Part shown: positions 15,760 through 23,476 of the stretch, piece by piece | Layout: each line of letters starts with the position of its first letter | How positions within the stretch are numbered: position 1 is the first letter of the stretch | NCBI GenBank assembly: GCA_964410125.1 | Contig: CAYPGQ010000003.1 | Coordinates: 41,973 to 105,972, forward strand | Reading direction: 5' to 3' | Length of the DNA: 64,000 nucleotides | Source of the DNA: G020348385 sp964410125 | GTDB lineage: Bacteria; Acidobacteriota; Aminicenantia; Aminicenantales; Aminicenantaceae | The notes under the pieces: model-generated | The model's database searches: none | What the model saw: the letters and a program-made list of their open reading frames with translations, nothing else | Told to the model about the DNA's origin: nothing | Made by a program: the position numbers and the translations under genes

Positions 15760-18579
15760 ATGAAGAAGATACTTGGTTTTTTTGTAATTATCCTTTTCGG
15801 GATAACAAGTCAGACTTTATGGGCTACCGACTATTATGTGGATTCCACCAATGGAATTGATTCTAATAATGGTCTTTCCCCTTCAACTGCCTGGAGAACT
15901 ATTACAAGAGTTAATAATGCCATGGGAATCTTCCAGCCTGGAGACAGCATTCTTTTTAAAACGGGGGAAACTTGGGGAGGCACTACTCCTCTTAGTATTA
16001 CCTGTAGTGGTTCATCTGGAAATCCTATTACCTTTGGGGCATACGGATCGGGAGATAGACCAGCTTTTAACGGGGCTACCATGACCGACCCCCCAATTAA
16101 TGGCCGTCCTGCTATTACCTATATTACAGTTGAACACATCTATATTTATGGATACAGCAGAACTGGAATTTTCTTTGGCGACCATGGGTGGGATACGAAT
16201 ATCACTATATCGAACTGTGAAGTTAACGGTGGTTCTAATGGCATTTTTATAGACCGAACAGACACCTATATCATAGAAGATTGTACGGTACATAATTGCA
16301 GTAATGGGGGAATTGTTATTTATGGTTCTTCTTCACAACAGGTTACTAACGGCATTATCAGAAACTGCACTGCCTATGACATAGGACAGGATGGTATAGT
16401 CATCCACAGAGATGGGGATTATAACACGGCTGGTCCAAATCACTATATTTATAATTGCCTAGCTTATAACTGCGGAGAACAAGGCTTCGACATAACAGCA
16501 GGAAGCAATATTCTTATCAGAGATTGTGAGACTTATGGAAATACTGATGCAGGCTATGCTATTGGACATCATGTTGATACTATTTATATCGAAAATTGTT
16601 ATGGCCATGATAGTGATAAGTCAGAATTCTACATTGTACAAGCTGATAACTTAGTGATAGCTAAAAGTATCGTTGATAATCCCGGCCGAAGGAGCGTTTT
16701 GATACGAGATGTATGCGAGCACATATACTTGGCAAATAATACCTTTATAAGTGGTGAAAATGCTCAAAGAGAGGTATTGAGTGTCGCATACGATTCTGGA
16801 TATGATAGTGGCCGTCCTAATGACGTGAAAGCACGAAATAATATCCTGACTGAAAAAGTTGATTCAAATCAAGTTGAATTAGTAGAGTATATTGGTGGCA
16901 CACCTGATAACACGAACAGTGATTTTGATTACAACCGCTTTTGGCGAATTGGTGCAAATCCGAGTTCTATTCTTTTTCAGGATCCTAGTCAAGGCATGCA
17001 CAATTTATCTCGACGTCAAAGAGCATATGGCGAAGATATCAATAGTTATGTTGGCGATCCCCAATTGAATTTTTCTTCATATGCACCAAATCCGGATTCA
17101 CTTTGTATTAATTCAGGAGGATGGCTGACTACTATTACATCTTCCACCGGAAATGGAAGGCAATTTCAAGTCGCGGATGCGAGATGGTTTCATGACGGAT
17201 TTGGAGTTGCTTCCGGCTCCCTTATCCAAATACAAGGCCAATACACACCTGTTAGAATTACAAGTGTAAATTACAGCACTAATACCATCGGAGTCAATCA
17301 GGATATATCTGGGGTACAAGGATATGGTATAGCTTTTGCTTACAACGGAAATGCTCCTGATATAGGAGCTAACGAATATGGAGGCAATTATTCACTCAAT
17401 ACCATAATCAACGCTTCTTCAACTTCAGGTGAAGCCCCATTGGAAGTAAGCTTTACTGGAAATGTCGCTAGGGGCACACCTCCATATAGATATAGATGGG
17501 ATTTTGGAGATGGAGGCACTTCATCTTTAAGAGATCCCACCTATACTTTCGAGGATACAGGCACGTACATTGTTTCCCTTACAATAACAGATAGCGAGAA
17601 TAATCAGGGCATAGACATTTTTAGAATCCACGTATATTCCAATGCTCCCGTACTTTCTATCTCTTCTGTCACAGCTCAACCTGCTCTCGGGAGCGGAGGA
17701 ACCACTGATCCATCACCTGGAATTTATTCCTATAGCCCAGGGAGTTCTATCCAACTCCGAGCGATTCTTAATGCAAATTACAGGTTTTCAAGATGGACAG
17801 GAGATGTAAGCGATTCTGATATATGGGGAGAAAATATAAATATCACCATGGATGGAGACAAATCTGCCACAGCAAATTTCTTCACACGATGTGGTGATTT
17901 GAATGGTGATCTATCAATTTCCCCATCCGATGCTCAGATAGCCTTTAGTTTATATCTTAATAGAATTTCGAACCCATCATTTTATATGTTAGAAAATGCA
18001 GATGTAAATTGTGACGGTACAAGAGATCAGCCCAGAATAACCCCCAGAGATGCTCAGGCCATATTCGATAGATATTTAGGACGAGGCGGATTTCCGTGTG
18101 ATTGTTCAGGAAATTCGCGCTCTAGCGCTGTCTTAACTCAAGCGAGGATAAACAATCGAGTTGTTGATATCAGTCTAAGCGAAATTGAGACCTATTCCAC
18201 TAGTGAGATTGGTATTCCTATAGTCATGTCCAATCCCTTTAAGTTAAATGCCTTTGGATTTGACTTCATTTATCCATCAGGTAACCTTGAATTTATTGGA
18301 GTTGAAAGGACAGAACTTTCTCATGATTTTTACCAGTTAGATTCAGTAGAAATGGCTGATGGTATTCTGAGAATCGGCGGATACAAAAGCGATCCTATCC
18401 AAAGTCAATCTCCTGGGACATTGGTAAAAATCATATTTAGAGTCAGGGAAAAAGGAGAAGACAGCTACCCTTTTTTTATCTTGAATACTGTGGACGACTT
18501 AGAGAATGCCTCTGTTAAAATTAGAAAGTTCATTAGAAGGAACTCTTCCCTCAAGGATAAGGTAACTAAAAAAATATAA
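15760..18579 (+). CDS. Secreted modular protein: beta-helix, PKD, repeat domain, dockerin, cohesin-like
   Basis: A 939-residue exported protein. A signal peptide (MKKILGFFVIILFGITSQT) is followed by YYVDSTNGIDSNNGLSPSTA, the start of a right-handed parallel beta-helix of about 500 residues like pectate-lyase-fold surface proteins. Then come a PKD domain (about 550-625, WDFGDGGTSS), a bacterial repeat domain (about 631-707, GGTTDPSPGIYSY and FSRWTGDV), a type I dockerin (about 710-785, two calcium loops CGDLNGDLSISPSDAQ and ADVNCDGTR with ITPRDAQAIFDRYLG) and a cohesin-like beta-sandwich (about 803-924, AFGFDFIYPSGNLEFIG). ATG 15760 is chosen because the signal peptide begins there. It is probably a surface carbohydrate-binding or structural protein; enzymatic activity is not evident. 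Confidence 0.82.
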   Translation: MKKILGFFVIILFGITSQTLWATDYYVDSTNGIDSNNGLSPSTAWRTITRVNNAMGIFQPGDSILFKTGETWGGTTPLSITCSGSSGNPITFGAYGSGDRPAFNGATMTDPPINGRPAITYITVEHIYIYGYSRTGIFFGDHGWDTNITISNCEVNGGSNGIFIDRTDTYIIEDCTVHNCSNGGIVIYGSSSQQVTNGIIRNCTAYDIGQDGIVIHRDGDYNTAGPNHYIYNCLAYNCGEQGFDITAGSNILIRDCETYGNTDAGYAIGHHVDTIYIENCYGHDSDKSEFYIVQADNLVIAKSIVDNPGRRSVLIRDVCEHIYLANNTFISGENAQREVLSVAYDSGYDSGRPNDVKARNNILTEKVDSNQVELVEYIGGTPDNTNSDFDYNRFWRIGANPSSILFQDPSQGMHNLSRRQRAYGEDINSYVGDPQLNFSSYAPNPDSLCINSGGWLTTITSSTGNGRQFQVADARWFHDGFGVASGSLIQIQGQYTPVRITSVNYSTNTIGVNQDISGVQGYGIAFAYNGNAPDIGANEYGGNYSLNTIINASSTSGEAPLEVSFTGNVARGTPPYRYRWDFGDGGTSSLRDPTYTFEDTGTYIVSLTITDSENNQGIDIFRIHVYSNAPVLSISSVTAQPALGSGGTTDPSPGIYSYSPGSSIQLRAILNANYRFSRWTGDVSDSDIWGENINITMDGDKSATANFFTRCGDLNGDLSISPSDAQIAFSLYLNRISNPSFYMLENADVNCDGTRDQPRITPRDAQAIFDRYLGRGGFPCDCSGNSRSSAVLTQARINNRVVDISLSEIETYSTSEIGIPIVMSNPFKLNAFGFDFIYPSGNLEFIGVERTELSHDFYQLDSVEMADGILRIGGYKSDPIQSQSPGTLVKIIFRVREKGEDSYPFFILNTVDDLENASVKIRKFIRRNSSLKDKVTKKI
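16174..16329 (+). repeat. Near-identical tract shared with 19237-19392 (copy 1)
   Basis: Bases 16174-16298 are identical over 125 positions to 19237-19361, and after one mismatch another 30 bases match. Flanking homologous sequence differs at many positions, mostly third codon bases. It encodes part of the beta-helix (GDHGWDTNITISNCEVNGG and onward). This suggests gene conversion between the two paralogues. Confidence 0.85.
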
Positions 18580-18822
18580 TTAGACATCCCTAAAATCTCA
18601 TCTTATTCCTTCCTACCAGCAATCTCAATTATTTGTTCCCCTTGCTTTTTTTCTTTCTGAATTTCCTCAAATCTTTTTCCTAAAAGAAATCCAAACCTAC
18701 TGGTTAGCCGAAAAGGGTGAGAAGAAAAAAGAAATTTCACCCTGATAGGCACCAGTCAACACTCGACTAAACCCTATGGATTGGGAAACGTGGCTAAGTT
18801 TTTTAAAACAAGGGAGGATACA
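18580..18822. promoter_or_regulatory. Leader/intergenic region with a GGTGA-TCACC hairpin
   Basis: The 243 bases between two paralogous surface-protein genes include AGGGTGA (18714-18720) pairing with TCACCCT (18737-18743) around a purine-rich 16-base loop. It lies about 80 bases before the start at 18823. The loop is followed by no U-run, so it is not an obvious terminator. A GGGAGGA ribosome-binding site precedes the ATG. A similar GGTGA-TCACC hairpin precedes the paralogue at 60071. Confidence 0.45.
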
Positions 18823-21800
18823 ATGAGAAAGCTTGGGGGGTGTTTTATACTAATACTGTTTTTTGCAATGGCTCAATCCCTATGGGCTACCGACTATTAT
18901 GTAGATGCCAGCAACGGAAATGATTCAAACAATGGCCTCTCACCTTCTGCTGCTTGGAGAACCCTCGGAAAAGTTTATAATGCAATGTGGGATTTTAATC
19001 CTGGGGATAGGATTCTCTTTCAAAGAGGGGAAACTTGGGGAAGCACTACTCCACTTAGTATTACCTGTAGTGGTTCATCTGGAAATCCTATAACCTTCGG
19101 TGCATATGGGACAGGGGCTAAACCTGCTTTTAACGGCAGTAGTATGAATGATCCCCCAATAAATGCCCGACCTGCGGTTTCCCATGTTACTATTCAGGAT
19201 ATTTACATCCATAGCTATAGTGGGACAGGGATATTTTTTGGCGACCATGGGTGGGATACGAATATCACTATATCGAACTGTGAAGTTAACGGTGGTTCTA
19301 ATGGCATTTTTATAGACCGAACAGACACCTATATCATAGAAGATTGTACGGTACATAATTGTAGTAATGGGGGAATTGTTATTTATGGTTCTCCTTCCCA
19401 GCAAGCTACAAACGGCATTATTAGAAACTGCACTGCCTATGACATAGGGCAAGATGGAATCGTCATTCACAGGGATGGAAGTTACAGCACGGCGGGACCA
19501 AACCATTATATCTATAATTGCCTAGCTTACAACTGTGGAGAACAGGGATTCGACATAACCGCAGGAAGTAATATAATCGTAAGAAATTGCATAAGTCACG
19601 ACAATGCAACTGGCAGTATAGCCCCTGGCCATAGTGTTGATAGGATTTATATTGAAAGCTTTTATTCCTATGATGAGGACCGGTATTCGATTTACATTGA
19701 GGATATAAACACGGCTGTTGTAGTCAAGAGTATTGTTGAGAATCCAGTTAGAACCTGTATAGATATAAGAGATGACTGCGATGATGTTTACTTGGCGCAT
19801 AACACCCTTATTCATGGCGCAGATGCAAGTAGGTCGATTCTTGGTATTTCCAGGGAAACAGATTACCCAAATAATGTTGTTACTAGAAACAATATATTCA
19901 CAGAAAATGTTGATACCAGTATACAGACAATAATTCATTATTACAGTCCAACAACAGCCACAAATATCAGCGAGGACTCGGACTATAATAGATTTTGGAG
20001 AATAGGCGAAAGTTCAAGTTCTTTACTTTTCAATGACCTCGTAGCAGGGTACCAAACGCTGGCTGCTCGTCAATCCACACACAGTCAGGGTGCAAATAGC
20101 ACTGTTGGCGATCCATCAATAGATTATCCAACTTATGAACTTCAGTCAGGCTCATCTTGTATCAATGCTGGAACTTGGCTAACAACAATAACCTCGGCCA
20201 CAGGAAGCGGCACATCTTTCGTGGTGAACGATGCCAACTGGTTTCATAATGGATTCGGAGTTACGACTGGCTCAGAAATACAGCTTGAAGGTCAATCCAC
20301 ACCTGTAATAGTGACTAATATTAACTACAGCACAAACACGATCACTGTTAATCAAAATGTCTATTGGGCACAGGGAGATGGAGTTGCTTTTGCTTATAGT
20401 GGTTATGCTCCTGATATGGGAGCCGTCGAATATGAACAGGGAGGCCCTTCTTCACTCTCAGCATCTGCCTCAGCCTCCCCCACCTCAGGCACAGCACCTC
20501 TCTCCGTTAACTTCACAGGGAGTGCTTCTGGAGGCACATCTCCTTACAGCTACAGCTGGAACTTCGATGATGGAGGATCATCCACTGCACAAAATCCGTC
20601 CCATGCCTTTACCTCAGCCGGCACTTACACTGTTACCCTCACGGTAACAGATAACGAAAGTAACCAGGACTCAGACACAGTGGTTATAAGCGTAGCGAAT
20701 CCGACAAATCCTCTTGCGGCCTCAGCCTCTGGCTCCCCCACTTCGGGCACAGCACCTTTAGCTGTTAATTTTACGGGAAGTATTTCAGGAGGCACATCTC
20801 CTTACAGCTACAGCTGGAACTTCGGGGACGGCGGCTCATCAACTGCACAAAATCCTTCCCATGCTTACTCAAATGCAGGTACTTTTATCGCCATCCTCAC
20901 AGTAACAGATTCTAGTAGCAGCCAAACAACGGATTCTTTAACAATTAACGTCTCCTCTTCTGCTGGTACACAACAACTCTTGCTTTCAACGATAACAGGT
21001 GGTCCTGCCCCAGGTTTTGGCGGAACCACAGATCCCACCCCGGGCAATCACAATTATGCTTCGGGAAGTTTTGTCGCTTTGAGTGCCATTCCTAATACAG
21101 ATTACAGATTCTCCGAATGGGAAGGGGATGTGAATGCTTTGAATGTATACAATCCACAATTCTCACTCAACCTGGATACAGATAAAGACTTATCCGCTTT
21201 TTTCTGTACCAGATGCGGGGATGTAAACGGGGATTTAACGGTTACGGCCTCTGATGCCCAGGGTGCCTTTGATATCTTTTTAAGCAGGAATTCCTCCCCA
21301 ACTAAATGCGAAACAGAAAATGCAGATGTCAGTTGTGACAGCCTTGTCACCCCTGCGGATGCTCAGGCTATCTTCAACAAGTTCATCATGAAAGGGGAAT
21401 TGCCTGCGGATTGTTCGGGAAAAACAAGAGCCCTGCAAGCTCAATCCCTCTCCATACAGACAACACAACTCCCAGGGACTCATCTTATCGTAGATGATGC
21501 TCAGGTCAACAGCAACGGGTATGTGTATGTCCCGATAATTATCGACAATCCTTCAAACATAGATGCCTTCGGATTTGATCTCCAATTCCCTATAGAAGTC
21601 ATGGAATTTTTGACATTCGATGTAACAGGACTCCTGGATGAGTTTAATCAAGTAGACGCTTACTACACAGAGGAAGGACTGCTTAGAGTCGGAGGGTACA
21701 GCGGAACACCGCTGTTGAGTGATTCTCCTGAAGTTTTGATAACGCTCGTGTTCAGAGTAAAAGATGAAGCCACAGAACCTCTCTCACTTGTTATTACAAA

Positions 21801-21921
21801 TACATATGACGACATAAAGAATGCAACAGTAAAGGATGGGACAGTTATCAACAAAGTACAGAGGGAAAGAATACAAAAAAGATTCGAAAGATTACCGACT
21901 TTATTGTTTATACGATTCTAA
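18823..21921 (+). CDS. Secreted modular protein: beta-helix, two PKD, repeat domain, dockerin, cohesin-like
   Basis: A 1032-residue paralogue of the preceding gene. The signal peptide is MRKLGGCFILILFFAMAQSL, ending before ATDYYVDAS. The beta-helix spans about residues 27-540. Two PKD domains follow (about 544-624 and 630-715) whose DNA is partly duplicated (the GGCACATCTCCTTACAGC block occurs in both), then a repeat domain (716-795, GGTTDPTPGNHNY), a dockerin (796-866, CGDVNGDLTVTASDAQ and VTPADAQAIFNKF) and a cohesin-like domain (about 886-1010, AFGFDLQFPIEVMEFL). The start at 18823 has a GGGAGGA site. The frame is open to 18781 but the signal peptide fixes the start. It is probably surface-exposed and held by, or holding, dockerin-cohesin contacts. 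Confidence 0.82.
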   Translation: MRKLGGCFILILFFAMAQSLWATDYYVDASNGNDSNNGLSPSAAWRTLGKVYNAMWDFNPGDRILFQRGETWGSTTPLSITCSGSSGNPITFGAYGTGAKPAFNGSSMNDPPINARPAVSHVTIQDIYIHSYSGTGIFFGDHGWDTNITISNCEVNGGSNGIFIDRTDTYIIEDCTVHNCSNGGIVIYGSPSQQATNGIIRNCTAYDIGQDGIVIHRDGSYSTAGPNHYIYNCLAYNCGEQGFDITAGSNIIVRNCISHDNATGSIAPGHSVDRIYIESFYSYDEDRYSIYIEDINTAVVVKSIVENPVRTCIDIRDDCDDVYLAHNTLIHGADASRSILGISRETDYPNNVVTRNNIFTENVDTSIQTIIHYYSPTTATNISEDSDYNRFWRIGESSSSLLFNDLVAGYQTLAARQSTHSQGANSTVGDPSIDYPTYELQSGSSCINAGTWLTTITSATGSGTSFVVNDANWFHNGFGVTTGSEIQLEGQSTPVIVTNINYSTNTITVNQNVYWAQGDGVAFAYSGYAPDMGAVEYEQGGPSSLSASASASPTSGTAPLSVNFTGSASGGTSPYSYSWNFDDGGSSTAQNPSHAFTSAGTYTVTLTVTDNESNQDSDTVVISVANPTNPLAASASGSPTSGTAPLAVNFTGSISGGTSPYSYSWNFGDGGSSTAQNPSHAYSNAGTFIAILTVTDSSSSQTTDSLTINVSSSAGTQQLLLSTITGGPAPGFGGTTDPTPGNHNYASGSFVALSAIPNTDYRFSEWEGDVNALNVYNPQFSLNLDTDKDLSAFFCTRCGDVNGDLTVTASDAQGAFDIFLSRNSSPTKCETENADVSCDSLVTPADAQAIFNKFIMKGELPADCSGKTRALQAQSLSIQTTQLPGTHLIVDDAQVNSNGYVYVPIIIDNPSNIDAFGFDLQFPIEVMEFLTFDVTGLLDEFNQVDAYYTEEGLLRVGGYSGTPLLSDSPEVLITLVFRVKDEATEPLSLVITNTYDDIKNATVKDGTVINKVQRERIQKRFERLPTLLFIRF
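19237..19392 (+). repeat. Near-identical tract shared with 16174-16329 (copy 2)
   Basis: The partner of the tract at 16174. The identity is abrupt at both ends while the encoded proteins remain similar beyond, as expected for a short conversion tract within an older duplication. Confidence 0.85.
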
Positions 21922-21992
21922 TGCTTTATAATACGGTTTTCTACCTTCAAGAAAACACGCCATCCGCTAAGGAGATTTAGAAAGAGAGAATC

Positions 21993-23192
21993 ATGAGAAA
22001 AAAAATCCTATATTTATTTCCCATTTTATTCCTTGTTACTCTCCTCATTCCTCTTACCAATTGCAAAAAGCAGTCCACTACCCCTGATATAAGCGATCTC
22101 ACGAGGCCAGTCATATGGCTGAGTCATTTCAACATATCGTTTACTACTTATGATACAGGGCCCAATCCCTCCTCCCAGATACTTCAAATCAAGAACTCAG
22201 GACAGCAGACTCTGGACTACACTCTATCGGCTGATGACGATTGGGTAAGCTTTTCCCCGGAAAGCGGCACATCCTCAGGCCAAACAACAGAGCATACGAT
22301 CTCTGTTAATAAAAACGGACTTGCTGCTCAAAACGAAGATTATGCTGCCACTATAACAATCACCTCATCTCAGGCCTACAATAATCCACAAGCAGTAACT
22401 GTGAGTTTAACATTATCAGAAGAACCTCCCCCTGAAATATGGGTAAGCACCCAGCAGCTTACATTTAGTGGTGAAGAAGAAGATTCGAATCCAGATTCTC
22501 AAACCATTTCCATCAAGAATACAGGAACTGCAACTTTAGAATATGAGATAACTAAAGATGCATTTTGGTTAGATGTCAATCCCAACAGCGGCACAGTTAA
22601 AACAGGAGAAAGTACACACACTATATCTGTAGACACTGGAGGAATGAGCCATGGGTCCTACAGCGGTACAATCACGATTACAGATCCCGATGCTACCAAT
22701 AATCCTCAGCATGTCAATGTGACCTTGGAGCTTTCTGAAAAACCACCTCCTGCGCCACCACCGCCTCCTCCTTCAACAGATAATGAAGTGGGAATCTCCA
22801 TCAGTCCAAGTTCAGGGGGAACAGGTACCGATGTTTATATCACTATTTCTGTAAATGGAAACACTTCTCTGATATCAGACGCTTTCGGTCTAGATCTTAA
22901 TTTCAGCACCTCAATTTTCCAATATCTAAGCACGAGCAAGGGGAATCTAACAAGTAGCTGGGCAGCTGTGGATGGAGGCGCAAGCTCTGGAACTATCACT
23001 GTTGGAGGTTTTAGAGGCTCAGGGAGTGTCATCTCGACAGGAAGTCAGGGAAGTATTGCTGTAGTGAGATTTCGAGTCATATCTAGTGGTAGTTCTGATC
23101 AAGCTACACAGATTACATTAAATAGCCTCATTGATGATATTTCAGGGATGATAACCAGCCCGGCTTCTGTGACGTTTACCTATCTCCATTAA
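21993..23192 (+). CDS. Lipoprotein with two BACON/Ig-like repeats and a cohesin-like domain
   Basis: A 399-residue lipoprotein. The signal peptide ends LIPLTNC with the lipidated Cys24. Two related beta-sandwich repeats follow (about 45-137 and 149-247), each with the pattern of a BACON-type or MSP-like domain: SQILQIKNSGQQTLDYTL and SQTISIKNTGTATLEYEI, then WVSFSPESGTSSG and WLDVNPNSGTVKTG. A proline-rich hinge (KPPPAPPPPPPSTDNE) leads to a C-terminal cohesin-like domain (about 268-399, AFGLDLNFSTSIFQYLS, then VGGFRGSGSVISTGSQGS). It has no dockerin, so it could anchor dockerin-bearing neighbours to the outer membrane. That pairing is inference. It lies 71 bases after the dockerin gene on the same strand. 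Confidence 0.78.
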   Translation: MRKKILYLFPILFLVTLLIPLTNCKKQSTTPDISDLTRPVIWLSHFNISFTTYDTGPNPSSQILQIKNSGQQTLDYTLSADDDWVSFSPESGTSSGQTTEHTISVNKNGLAAQNEDYAATITITSSQAYNNPQAVTVSLTLSEEPPPEIWVSTQQLTFSGEEEDSNPDSQTISIKNTGTATLEYEITKDAFWLDVNPNSGTVKTGESTHTISVDTGGMSHGSYSGTITITDPDATNNPQHVNVTLELSEKPPPAPPPPPPSTDNEVGISISPSSGGTGTDVYITISVNGNTSLISDAFGLDLNFSTSIFQYLSTSKGNLTSSWAAVDGGASSGTITVGGFRGSGSVISTGSQGSIAVVRFRVISSGSSDQATQITLNSLIDDISGMITSPASVTFTYLH

Positions 23193-23225
23193 ATAAAAAG
23201 GTTCTCTTCCATCAGGTATGTCCGC

Positions 23226-23425
23226 AGCGCCATTGAGGATCTAGCCTTCACGAATCGTTCTTCGAGGGAATCTGACGGAGTCATACGGCGATGTTGTATT
23301 GAGCACGACTTTGCTAAAGGATAAGAGATCCGGGCAAGCACGGGAACAGAGGATAGAGTGAAAAAGGTTGGGTGTTAATGTGCGCAGTTCAGAGCCGCCG
23401 AGAAGGGCGGTGAGGGAATGGCGTT
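23226..23425 (+). ncRNA. Dispersed ~200-nt element, copy 1 (candidate structured RNA)
   Basis: About 200 bases closely similar to 37274-37484. Shared blocks include TAGCCTTCACGAA, CGTTCTTCGAGGG, TGTATTGAGCACGACTTTGC, GGGCAAGCACGGGAACAGA, AGCCGCCGAGAAGG and GAATGGCGT. The ends can pair: AGCGCCATT (23226-23234) with AATGGCGTT (23417-23425), and CCGCC with GGCGG near the 3' side. It sits between convergent genes ending at 23192 and 23477. No frame is conserved between the copies, so an RNA or DNA element is more likely than a gene. Strand of transcription, if any, is assumed. Confidence 0.5.
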
Positions 23426-23476
23426 AAAGATCCGAACTAGAGCGGAGGATATGCCTGATGGATTCCGTTCTGAATA

